A stretch of 64,000 nucleotides of DNA from Limnoperna fortunei (taxonomy: Eukaryota > Mollusca > Bivalvia > Mytilida > Modiolidae), in NCBI GenBank assembly GCA_944474755.1, contig OX104112.1, positions 16,084,273 to 16,148,272 on the forward strand, written 5' to 3'. Under the pieces are notes generated by a model that saw nothing but the letters and a program-made list of their open reading frames with translations, searched no databases and was not told where the DNA came from. Positions within the stretch are counted from its first letter, which is position 1. Each line of letters starts with the position of its first letter. A program made the position numbers and the translations under genes. Positions 44,678 through 54,909 of this stretch are shown in pieces.

Positions 44678-46320
44678 GTCATATAATTACAGGTCCGGGT
44701 CCGCCTGGACCCTAATGTTAACATTTTGGGTCCTCTTTCGAATGATTTTTGTGTATAACTATATGTCCGTGTATTCTGGTACTCTAATGATGATATCATC
44801 TTTAGCATAAGCGGCCTTTAGATATTACGTCAGGTCAGGAGCATTGGGTTTCAACGGTGACAGCGTTGAAATTTGATGTTAGGATATTCTCTAGCTATAG
44901 ACTAACCATTTTGTAATATAGATAAATTCAAGAAGACCAAATTATTCTGACGTCGCTCCCTTTATGACGTTCAATGTTGACATTTTTCAGCTTTTTTACA
45001 TTTTGATTTCATAAATTAAAAGTTAAGTTAAAACATAATTTACATTTTACAACGAAAAAGAATTCTCATTTCTTAAAAAAGATTGACATGTACATGTGAT
45101 ATTAAATGGCGTCATATTATCAACTTATCAAAATGCTTATATGGAAGGTCCTGACCTGATGTTATATTTAAAGTGTAGCTTGCGTAAATGAAAAATATTG
45201 CAACAGGAGACCAGGTTATAGGTTCGGGATGGAACATAATATCAGTAATTCCACTGTAATCACCTGTGTAGTCTACTTTTTTATAAATTTAATAGCAACA
45301 TACCCATAAATTGTACAGTTTACAGGTCCGACTTTCTAAGTTACGTTTAATCCACTGACCCATGAAATTGGCTATGGGTCCGCATATCTTATTCAACTTT
45401 TTACATAGCCAAGGAGACCTAAAATTTACAGTTTACAGGTCGAATTTTCATATTAATTTATGGCTAGGTCCCATAAAATGTACAGTTTACAGGTCTGTCA
45501 TTTTCTGTCATTTAAAAGCCTAGGAAATTGAACAAATATGTAAACAGACATGACTGCGAAAATGATCAAAATGTACGCTAAAATAGAGTTTTAAGAAATA
45601 ATGATACTAGTTGGACCATTATATAATACAGACATTGATCTGAGGTAAAGACTATAAAGGCCATCGATTTAAGACTTGTGCATAAAAGGTTCCAGGAATA
45701 TTTACAAAGATCAACGATGCCATCACGTTCCTTTCCTATGTCCGTACAAATTATGGTCGACGTGACACTTAGAGTTTATGCCACTGGCAGCGTCAATATT
45801 GTAAATGGTGTAATGGATCCTCTGGTTTTCTTGGATTCCTTTCTTAAGTGCAAACAAGATATGAAGTCCCCAAGGTATTAAACTTTATTGTCACTTCGAT
45901 ATTTTTTTCCATTTTTAAGGTCCCCATTTTTAAACACCACTTGGGGAACATAGTGCTAGCTAGTCAGAATTGTCAAAAAATGGTAAAATTGTAATAATAT
46001 AATAATAATAATAATAAAATAATAAATCGCCTATATATATCTAGTGTTTCCGAGTATGGACACCAATTACTGCATTTAATAATCAATATGTGAACCCATA
46101 TAAAGCATATATTCAAATTTAAGTTATTGTGAAGAACGTTCTTGAATATTCATATTTGAAAAATAAGAAAAAACGAAGGAAAAACAACCCGGATATGTAA
46201 ATTGGGCCGACACATTTTTATTCGGGCGGACCATAAATTATAGAGACCCCGGACCCATTTATTATTAATGTTGTGTATCCGGCCGGATACGTAAATTAGG
46301 GGAACCTTTAATTGTATGAC
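44678..46320. mobile_element. Possible nested element with 17-bp inverted ends
   Basis: GTCATATAATTACAGGT (44678-44694) and ACCTTTAATTGTATGAC (46304-46320) are inverted copies with two mismatches. Both ends continue in unusually GC-rich phrases (GGTCCGGGTCCGCCTGGACC; CCCCGGACCC, CCGGCCGGATAC). ACAGTTTACAGGTC recurs near 45320, 45430 and 45490. No clear target duplication. Confidence 0.45.
45678..45881 (+). CDS. Unidentified open frame inside the nested element
   Basis: A 67-codon frame with protein-like composition (FPMSVQIMVDVTLRVYATGS, then VNIVNGVMDPLVF). It ends soon after a donor-like AAG|GTATTA (45874-45880). The alternating hydrophobic pattern suggests beta strands. I do not recognise the family. 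It may be a captured exon or remnant of the element's own gene. Confidence 0.3.
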   Translation: MHKRFQEYLQRSTMPSRSFPMSVQIMVDVTLRVYATGSVNIVNGVMDPLVFLDSFLKCKQDMKSPRY

Positions 46321-48003
46321 ACCAGTCAAACATGTGACTGCCATCTGTAAAAATAGAACATGTGGCCAAAACATAGCTTTTTGCAAATATCTCAAAAATT
46401 AAAAAAAATGCTATATTTCTCTAAAATCTTGAAAAGATAAACTTGTTCAGAAAGATAATATTGCCCTGTGTGCAATTTTTAAAAATTATCGTAAACTAAT
46501 GTTGGTGTTTGTATGTTGATTTTCACCAATTTTTGCATTTAAATCAGTGTTAATACAGCCTATTTTTCAGAAACTGTTTAGTGAAGTAAATTCCAATATG
46601 GTAGGAGTCATCATCAACAATCATGTTTTTGTTTTTGTAGTGTATTGGGAAACAAAATATTCAGATTTGCTTAAAATGTAACGTGGGCTTAGACTGTTGA
46701 TATTTGCATATCTTTAAAACATTTTTCTGACACCTGGCAGTGTACATTTGTTTAAAATGGGGTCTTTACAATATTGGGCTATAACTTAACAAACATAGCA
46801 GATAGAGAAAATTGTTATTGATAAAATGTTGACCTAGTTATGGCCCACACCAGTCAACTTATAATGTATTTCGATAAAAAAATAAGTTTTAGAGCTCAGC
46901 AACCTAAATATTGAAAAAACACAGACAAATTATCTCCCTTTATAAAAAGTGAAAAAAACCAGAATATTTATGAATTGTTATGACTTAACTATAAACTTCA
47001 CATGTTTATTTGTTTATATGTCTCATAACTCAACAGTATAGTGGGACAAAATAGCATTTTCATAAACTGCAATTGTTTTGAAAGAACCATTAAATATTGA
47101 AGTAATAGTATAGGTAATATCCTCAACAGAATTTTGGACTTATTTATTGTGCAAAGGTTTGTTTTTTTATAGATTAAAATGACTTAGTCTGCACTTAAAT
47201 TACATCTGACTATAAAAGAATGGTGTGAAATTATGAAATGTTTTTGTAAAATAAATTATAGCTTGGCACTAAGATCAATATTTGATTGAAAAAAAAAATG
47301 TAAAAAGGGGCAACTTTGCGGTGTGCTCACATATACCTGACATCATTTGCCCAGCAATTTCATGCCATCAATTAATAACACTATTAGGGTACTATAAGAG
47401 AGAACCAGTGAAATGAGAAAATATTTACCGAAGCGCATCCTACAGTGATTTTGAATGTGTGCATATTTTGGCTTTTTCTAGATATGGGTTTTAGAGGATT
47501 ATCTCGACATATTTCCTCATTTTGTCCGAAAACATAATTGCGTTTTTTTCATTGAAAGATAAAACACAATTGTACCTTATTCAAGACATAACATGTTTTC
47601 TTTGTAATTAGTCGTCTCAGTTGAAAATTTAGCTGTCGAAACAAAAGTGTAAAATGCAGGAAAACTGGTTACCGGTACTTAACAGGCCATTGCAAAAAAA
47701 GGTTTGGATACCAGAGGAAATATTTTGTCAAAAACATCTTTTGTAGTGCCCATTCATCGCCCAAAAAATTATCAAAATTGGTTGACCCCTCTTGTGGACA
47801 GTTTTGCATGGTTTTCTCAGAGACTGGGTGTTAAATATTATTTGTTATGCACAGTGCAAGAGAGAAGCACACTGTAAAGTCAATTTACATGAGCATGGAT
47901 TTCCCGATCAAAAAATAGATCCATGTTTGTATCCATCTATTGGTAGCGAGATCCCGGACGCAACTATATATGTCTGGGTGACGACGAGACAAACCACTAA
48001 AAA

Positions 48004-48098
48004 GTCTCGATCATTCAACGTGCCCAAAACGCTTTAATTGCATGTGTGCGTCTGGATTCATCTCTATATTGAATTCGTTACCATTGCGCTCAAAAATA
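48004..48098 (+). repeat. Dispersed repeat A, copy 2
   Basis: Second copy of the 42297-42384 repeat, in the same orientation, 170 bp beyond the right TTAA. The two copies therefore lie outside the 5.4-kb element on either side. Confidence 0.8.
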
Positions 48099-48652
48099 AG
48101 CTTAATTTTTTGATCGGATGAGATTTTTACTACCTTAAAATTTACTTCGGCTCGTACGAAGAAGCGTACAAAACTTTATACCAAATTAAGTTTACATTTC
48201 AAAAATATTAATTTATTCTAGGACTATAACTAAGTCTTCAGTTGAAAAAGTACCATTTCCTCTTCAGAAACGAGACCGGTACGAGATTAAATGAGAATGC
48301 AGAAATGACACTGTGTAGAACAATACGATGCTAATAAATCTGCTAAAATGCTTTCAATTATTATGTGACAGTAAATATATTTAAATTGTTTTTAAATTAA
48401 TTTTAAGTGTGTTTTCTACCTAATTTGGATTATCATGACCATGTTTTATCAGTTATAAAATATTCAAATCAGCGAAAATCACGAGTAATTTTACGCGATA
48501 CGGTGGACATTTTTGTGTGTGACTTTGACGAACTTTATATAGTGTTATACTTTGTTGCTTATATATATTCTCGTAATGCAAAATTAAGCATTTAATATGT
48601 ATAGACCAACCAATTCGTATTTTTTGTCGCGTTGCAGCTTATATTAGGTTTG

Positions 48653-48862
48653 TTATAAATCTCGAGATTCCTTCGAATATAGCATATTTTCGGCGCAAAT
48701 TTTCAAACACTGCTGATACCAAGCATAAATAAAATGCTGTATTTCGTCTCTAACAAGCTCAAATCGGTTTTTATTAATTAACAGCTTTAAGAATAACTCC
48801 GCTTCAGATGACATGTTTATATTGTTTCCGTTCATTTCAGTATACACATCTATTTTGTACAT
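48653..48862 (-). CDS. Unidentified small open frame (69 codons)
   Basis: Minus-strand frame starting MYKIDVYTEMNGNNINMSSE and continuing into a helical, charged stretch (AELFLKLLINKNRFELVRDE) to a stop. Amino-acid use looks protein-like. A second in-frame ATG after about ten codons is an alternative start. There are no matching neighbours or introns. It could be a short gene or a single exon. Confidence 0.3.
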   Translation of the reverse strand: MYKIDVYTEMNGNNINMSSEAELFLKLLINKNRFELVRDEIQHFIYAWYQQCLKICAENMLYSKESRDL

Positions 48863-50114
48863 TTATTGATTCTAGAAAAACTTTGACACTATTCGGTGCA
48901 AACAATTGTAGATAAAACTCCAGAAAATGCATAGCAAAGGAAAATGTTTCCAAGTGATACATAAAATGTATACAAATATCAGAGTCCAATACATGTTTTA
49001 ATAATATCTGTTCATTTAAAAGGACATCTTGTTTAGAATCAATTTTTGAGAAATCGTGTATTGGTTGTGTTTTCCAATCACTATTATATTGTTTATTCTA
49101 CAAACCTTTTACCAAGTAGACGCTTAACGACCAGTTTTTTAATGTGGAAAATTTCTCACGTGATTAAATTTTTTGTTGAATGTTAAAATCTAAACTTAAT
49201 ATACAAAATATCTACTCAAATTACCATAAAACAAAATAATTTGTATACAAAATTCAGAGCCTGTAACAATAAAATCCCAATAGAAACTGGGAAATAGCAA
49301 CATATTCCACAAATGAAAGAGTAGTTACTTTATGCAGATACAACCTTGATTTTTTACATTCTTATAGACATTAAAAAACTACTAGAACTAGGAAAGAAAC
49401 TTATTGTTAACAACTATACTACAAATACTTGTATCCTTCAATCGTTTGATTTAATGTACAATAAATATAACCGAAGACAATTTTGTTTTATTCGGAAGCT
49501 CTGAATAAATTTTTAAGCACATCGCATGCTTGCATTTTTGTTTACGGTATTTGCAATTCTTACGCTACACCATTTAGGAACTACTTCTTGCTTATTTGCT
49601 TATTCGGGTGCTCCTGAATATGAGAAAAGTACACAGTGTGTACAGAACCGTAACTAATTTAAACAATTGCCGTCGATGTTATATCGTCTTTTGGTGTTTG
49701 AATACTGTAAACTTCTTATTCGTTGGGTATAACATATTGTGGTTTTCGCGAAGGCCTCACAAACATGTCCTGCTACAGTGATTACAATGTATAATAATTT
49801 GGTTAAAATCTTAAATCTGAGAAGAAGCCATTTGTATGATTTTCTCATAGGGTCTTATTTTAAACTATGCTCATATTGGCGGCCACCTTGGATTTAGAAT
49901 TTTAATTTTGTAGAGGACCATTTTGTGTACGTTCCTGTAATATCACAATTTTCTATGCCAAGCCGTTTGTCCGACGACAAATTTTTAAAATACAGCCAAT
50001 AAGAAGGCATTAATGGCCCCGGAAACCACGTTGAATTTCAAATCGGCTCGAATAACTTCAACATAATTAGATCACTACCCCGGTTTCACAAGTACAAAAT
50101 GTTTTCTGATTAAA
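48863..50114. other. No gene seen
   Basis: AT-rich. Opposing open frames at 49596-49848 are not convincing. Confidence 0.5.
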
Positions 50115-51467
50115 AGTAAAAAGTATCACTGTATTTTTGAAGTCCCGTTTTTACTGTAAGTTTTAAAATAGTGGTCAGGAGTTGCGATAGTGTTTTGGTA
50201 GTACTTTGACGAACCTGCTATGAAGCGCTGTTTGTATGGATTTTTGTGAAATTTCGGAATCCAATACAATAAAGGGAGATCACAATCTTCGACTCTGATT
50301 TTGAGATCAAAGGATGCCAATACCAATTTGTGATTTTCAATTATCTCCTCTTTTGAAAGCGCAGTGAATGTGTAAGTAGCATTGCCTAGTGAACTGTCCT
50401 TGCCTAACTCATTAATTCAACATTCTATGTAATGTTTTTTGCAGATAAAAATGATGGTGTTAGGGGCTTTATCTGCTGACACAACAACATATTTGTCATG
50501 AATGTCGGACAAAGTTTTAAAAGCATCAAGATTTCTGAAAATTGATGATGATTTAGTACTCATAGACCTTCTTAAGCGAATTATTCTTATTTGAATCAAT
50601 GACCTCAAGGCCTTTGCCCACTCGGAAAACGTATCAACCTCTTGGTCCTCTTGCTTTGTCCATTTTCTGGCAAAGTCCTCTATTGAATCCATCAATAATT
50701 TAAAGTCATAATTCCAGTTGATGGATTTAGGTTCATGGTTCTACATGTAGGTCCTTTGGACAAAATATTGCGGAGTCTTTCATTTTTAACAATATTAAGA
50801 TCTCCAGTTATCACGTGATCTGAAGAACAGTCGGGGGTTTAGCTTTGAAGTCATTGGTCAAAAGATCCTGCAATACACGTTTGTAATTGTTAATTCTGGG
50901 TGCAATGGGGTAGTATAGGTATAAGACATAATAGGAATGGAATTTTTTGAAGTATGGTGGAATTTTGGAAGTAACAGACTTGTGATGCAAGATATTACCA
51001 AGATTGATAGCATCTATGCCTTTGTTAACAAAAAGTAAAGAAAGAAAGGAACGAGGCTCTTCTTCATCTTTGTGTGTGTTAACCGATTTGAACAATCTGT
51101 GTTTTCCAATGTCTAAAATAATAGCTACTTATCTATACAGAGTGGACGAAGGGTCTTTTACAAATGACTGGAGACATTCTTTGTAAAGAGAATGTAGTGT
51201 TTTGGGTGGAACATTATGAAGTCCTAGTGGTTTTTGAAGAAACGATAGTAAGCCGTTAATAGATACATCATGTAACAAAGGTGATGTATAGTGACGATGA
51301 CCATGACTACGTTGTCGCCTGTGATTGTGATTGAAAAGGCCAATCACATTCACTAGGCTATAACTTATGACGGATAAAATGTCGACCTCATAAAGGCTAA
51401 ACTTTTTCCTATTTGCAAGAAAAGGATTTGATTTCATCTTATAGGAGTTATCTCCCATTACAACCAT
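50115..51467 (-). pseudogene. Broken reverse-transcriptase retroelement (N-terminal part of the ORF)
   Basis: Four minus-strand fragments follow one another in different frames. 51467-51129 is a Lys/Arg/His-rich N-terminus. 51095-50811 includes LYLYYPIAPRINNYKRVLQD. 50695-50417 includes DKYVVVSADKAPNTIIFICK. 50326-50126 includes LPLLYWIPKFHKNPYKQRFI. The last two are the conserved blocks just before and at the start of reverse-transcriptase domains in Penelope-like and related mollusc retroelements. The sequence ends before the catalytic YxDD motif. Frameshifts and truncation make it non-functional. Whether it is Penelope-type or another RT clade cannot be settled from this part alone. Confidence 0.72.
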
Positions 51468-51541
51468 TGATATTTAGTTTTTCATTGATAACTTATTAAC
51501 TATTGATAGTAGATGCATGGGGTCTTCACCAAAGACCGTTA

Positions 51542-51581
51542 TGACCTTTGACCTTGTAAACATAAACAAGGTCAAAGGTCA
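51542..51581. repeat. Perfect 16-bp inverted repeat built from AGGTCA half-sites
   Basis: TGACCTTTGACCTTGT (51542-51557) and ACAAGGTCAAAGGTCA (51566-51581) are exact complements around an 8-base spacer. Each arm is AGGTCA-A-AGGTCA, the DR1 arrangement bound by RXR/HNF4-type nuclear receptors. In bivalve DNA such wording also occurs in dispersed repeats, so regulatory function is not implied. Confidence 0.8.
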
Positions 51582-52009
51582 AGGCCATCTTATAAAATTT
51601 GGTATTTAAATAGTCATATCTTCATAACTATAAGATATGTTGACATATGATGTTCACTGTTGGTCCTTTTTTACGTTTACCAAGGTCAAGGTCACATTGT
51701 AAAAAGTCATGGTCAAAATCCAATTTTTTGGAAACTCTGCTTTTTCGTGTATATAAAATGGTTAATACTAATAAATTATTTGTTTGTAAAGCATTAAATA
51801 TGCAAATATCAAACACTTTGTAGTGAAGGTCAGTTATCTCAATTAACGTCCTACTTTATGACCTGTTTATTTCGCAAGATATACAAATGGTTTTTTTCGT
51901 TTGTTTAATTTGAAAAGAATATTCAATTTCCATAAAACCAAAGTCAAGGCCAAGGTCATTTTTGCAATAAGTGGAAAGCCTCTCATTTGTTTGGTAGAAC
52001 GAATGAACT
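51582..52009. repeat. AAGGTCAAGGTCA-rich dispersed repeat sequence
   Basis: CCAAGGTCAAGGTCACATTG (about 51679) and CAAAGTCAAGGCCAAGGTCA (about 51938) continue the theme of the inverted repeat. No coding exon is supported. Confidence 0.5.
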
Positions 52010-52495
52010 TATATTTTTGATTACATTGTGTTGGAATATTTGAGCAAAGCCAAGTAAGAGCACGGCACGTTCGCAGGTGGCGGACTGGCAAGCAACTATA
52101 AAAAAGTTTTGTGTTCAGTTGGAGTGAGAAAGTTTAAGATCAATATGTTATGATTGTTTACGTTATTTATTTATATTGACACTCAATGACTAAGGCCATT
52201 CGTTGGTCAGCCTGTGTCTAAATTTTTGACAAGAAACACCGTCATTTGTATCGTTGCATAATCTTCTAGACTTGTATATTATTATTGTTTGTTTATGGTG
52301 TATCGTCATGTTCGTCGATCTGATACTAAATGAATGTACTGGTTTAGCAGCTTTCTTTAGACTCTTTATATAATATTTTGAACTGCCTGAATTGTGTATT
52401 TACACGATTACATTGGACTTATATTATTCCATCTCCCAATGAAAAAAATATTATTCCATCTCCAAATGAATAATATCTTAAACATTTAGAGTTAA

Positions 52496-52539
52496 ACGCC
52501 ACTGATGAGTCTTAAGTAGACGAAACGCGCGTCTTGCGT
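52496..52539 (+). ncRNA. Hammerhead ribozyme, unit 1 (one stem I mismatch)
   Basis: Stem I 5' strand ACGCCA (52496-52501), core CTGATGA (52502-52508), stem II GTC/GAC with loop TTAAGTA (52509-52521), GAAA (52522-52525). The minimal stem III is ACGCGCGT, whose first A is the last of GAAA, with cleavage expected after C52533. The stem I 3' strand TTGCGT (52534-52539) has one C-U mismatch. Type I topology. Confidence 0.85.
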
Positions 52540-53090
52540 ACTGAATTTGTCACCTTGAGAATTTTTATTATGCCATTTCAATAATTTAGAAAGTGACATA
52601 ATTATTATAATTTTTATTACATCTTGTTGGAATATTTGAGCAAAGCCAAGTAACAGCACGGCACGTCGGCGGGTGGCGGATTGGGAAGCAACTATAAAAA
52701 GTTTTGGGTTTATTTAGAGTGAAAAAGTTTAAGATCAATATGTTATGATTGTTTACGTTATTTATTTATATTGACACTCAATGACTAAGGCCATTCGTTG
52801 ATCAGTCTGCGTCTACATTTTATACAAGAACCACTGTCATTTGTATCGTCGCATAATCTTCTAGACTTGTATATTATTATTTTTTGTTTATGCTGTATCG
52901 TCATGTTTGTCGATCCGATACTAAATAAGTTTACTGGTTTAGCAGCTTTCTTTAGACTCTTTATATAATATTTTGAACTGCCTGTATTGTGTATTTACAC
53001 GATCCCAGTGGAATTATATTATTCCATCTCCCAATGAAAAGAATATTATTTCATCTCCAAAAGAATAATATCTTAAACATTTAGAGTTTA

Positions 53091-53134
53091 ACGCCACTGA
53101 TGAGTCTTAAGTAGACGAAACGCGCGTCTGGCGT
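53091..53134 (+). ncRNA. Hammerhead ribozyme, unit 2 (all conserved positions intact)
   Basis: ACGCCA (53091-53096) pairs fully with TGGCGT (53129-53134) as stem I. CTGATGA (53097-53103) and GAAA (53117-53120) are exact. Stem II is GTC/GAC (53104-53106 / 53114-53116). Stem III is the self-complementary ACGCGCGT (53120-53127), and the cleavage site is GTC ending at C53128. Such a short stem III usually works best as a dimer or in tandem transcripts. It should be catalytically competent by sequence. Confidence 0.92.
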
Positions 53135-53683
53135 AATGAATTTAATTTGTCACCTTGATAATTTTGATTATTTCATTTCAATAATTTAGAAAGTGACATA
53201 ATTATAATAATTTTGTATTACATCTTGTTGCAATATTTGAGAAAAGCCAAGTAACAGCACCGCACGTCCGCGGGTTGCGGACTGGGAAGCAACTATAAAA
53301 AGTTTTGGGTTCAGTTGGAGTGAGAAAGTTTAAGATCAATATGTTATGCTTGTTTACGTTATTTATTTATATTGACACTCAATGACTAAACCATTCGTTG
53401 ATAAGGCTGTGTCTAAATTCTTGACAAGAAACACCTTCATTTGTATCGTTGCATAATCTCCTAGACTTGTATATTATTATTGTTTGTTTATGCTGTATCG
53501 TCATTTTTGTTGCTCCGATACTAAATAAGTCTACTGGTTTAGCAGCTTTCTTTAGACTCTTTATTTAATATTTTGAACTACCTGTATTGTGTATTTACAC
53601 GATCCCAGTAATATCCCATCTCCCGATGAAAAAACATATTATTCCATCTCCCAATGAATAATATCTTAAACATTTAGAGTTAA

Positions 53684-53727
53684 ACGCCATTATTGAGTCT
53701 TAAGTAGACGAAACACGCGTCTGGCGT
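53684..53727 (+). ncRNA. Hammerhead ribozyme, unit 3 (decayed core)
   Basis: Stem I ACGCCA / TGGCGT is intact, but the core reads TTATTGA (53690-53696) instead of CTGATGA, losing C3, G5 and A6. Stem III has become ACACGCGT with a mismatch. Predicted inactive. Confidence 0.85.
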
Positions 53728-54109
53728 AATTAATTTGTCACCTTGATAATTTTGATTACATCTTGTTGGAATATTTGAGCAAAGCCAAGTAACAGCACGG
53801 CACGTCCGCGGGTTGCGGACTAGGATGCAACTATAAAAAGTTTTGGGTTCATTTGGAGTGAGAAAGTTTAAGATCAATATGTTATGATTGTTTACCTTAT
53901 TTATTTATATTGACACTCAATGACTAAGGTCATTCGTTGGTCAGTCTGCGTCTAAATTTTTGACAAGAAACATTGTCATTTGTATCGTTGCATAATCTTC
54001 TTGACTTGTATATTTTTATTTTTTGATGCTATATTGTCATGTTTGTCGATCCGATACTAAATAAGTGTATTGGTTTAGCAGCTTTCTTTAGACTCTCTCT
54101 CTCTGCAGG

Positions 54110-54510
54110 TACATGTATGGGCAGGAAATTCCAGAAGAGGTTTATTTTCAATGGAAGCAAGTTAAGTAAAATTCTGCAAGACAAACTTCTGCCTTTCATT
54201 AAATAATCTTATCCAAATGGTCATCGGTTTATTCAAGACAATGATCCAAACATGTCAGCAAGTCGACGAAAGAGTGGATGGAGTCGAAAGGCGTAAATCA
54301 CTGGGTTACATCACAGGAATAACCAGATATGAATCCTATCAAAAACATTTGGGCAGGATTGAAAAATTATATTAGAAGGTTTCAAAAAGCCACAGAATCA
54401 ACAAGATCAAGTGGACGGCATTGTAGAGTATTGGCAAACGTTAACACTAGAGATATGTTCAAAATATATTTACCATCTGTACAAAGTAATGCCAGAAGTG
54501 GTTGAAAGGG
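54110..54510 (+). pseudogene. Tc1/mariner transposase fragment, dead
   Basis: Frames switch within a recognisable C-terminal half: SKILQDKLLPFIK, two stops, then HRFIQDNDP (second Asp motif), a one-base shift, then KEWMESKGV, one stop, then DMNPIKNIWAGLKNYIRR. The catalytic Glu of NPIE is Lys. No TIRs were found. It begins immediately after the truncated fourth hammerhead unit, next to CTCTCTCTCTGCAG. Confidence 0.82.
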
Positions 54511-54909
54511 ATGGTGCTGCATGTGGATAGTAAATGTGTACTATATACATGTAGCCGACTATAATTTGTAAAAGTAGAACAGTATAGAAAAGAATGCTAT
54601 TTTCTAAAACTGTATGTAAATTTAAATCGTACTTCTTACATGTGTTACCATTTGTATTGTTCTTATTTTTGTATTATTATTGTGTTGTTAAAAACAGAGA
54701 AAATGGAAAAAAGATTAAAAAAACTGATGGGTATTCATTTCGTGCATATGCTCTTATTTAAATTTAATCTGACACTCTAAAAATCTGCTGTTGACTCCAA
54801 AACATCGAGTGAATCAATAAACTGTTCTAAAGGCTGGTGCGGATTGAAAGAAGGAATAATTTTAAAATGTATTGTACAGCACATTAAATTAACTTGCTTT
54901 TTATCTTAC
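54511..54909. other. No gene seen
   Basis: AT-rich spacer between the Tc1 fragment and the next TIR element. Confidence 0.5.

Larger units (their letters stand above)
42396..47834. mobile_element. 5.4-kb element with 24-bp perfect TIRs and TTAA duplication
   Basis: TTAA (42396-42399) is followed by CACCCAGTCTCTGAGAAAAC (24-bp TIR, 42400-42423). The exact inverted copy is at 47807-47830, followed by TTAA (47831-47834). Beyond the perfect part, GTCCACAAG occurs in both ends in matching positions, so the TIRs extend imperfectly to about 60 bp. TTAA duplication is the signature of piggyBac and Kolobok superfamilies. No piggyBac or THAP/Kolobok transposase is visible inside, so it is probably non-autonomous or gutted. 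It contains a possible second nested element (44678-46320) and a (TA)n at about 43288-43312. Confidence 0.85.
52010..54100 (+). repeat. Tandem array of ~595-bp hammerhead-ribozyme units (retrozyme-like)
   Basis: Three units and a truncated fourth start near 52010, 52609, 53214 and 53753 with GTTGGAATATTTGAGCAAAG or a close variant. Each holds CAACTATAAAAAG (TATA-like box at 52097, 52693, 53294, 53832), then TTAAGATCAATATGTTATG and TTTAGCAGCTTTCTTTAGAC. The first three end in a hammerhead motif; the fourth breaks off at 54100 before reaching one. Unit 3 lacks about 50 bp after its hammerhead compared with unit 2. Predicted cleavage sites are 595 and 593 nt apart. Tandem repeats with one hammerhead each are the hallmark of retrozymes, which are transcribed, self-cleaved, circularised and copied back by another element's reverse transcriptase. 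There is no open frame, so mobilisation would be in trans. Confidence 0.88.

Noticed and set aside
45678..45881. Ligand-gated channel or other receptor fragment
   Set aside because: VTLRVYATGSVNIV looks beta-strand-like, but no diagnostic motif (e.g. Cys-loop) is present.
42400..47830. LTR retrotransposon
   Set aside because: The terminal repeats are inverted, not direct, and lie inside TTAA; no RT, integrase or primer-binding site was seen.
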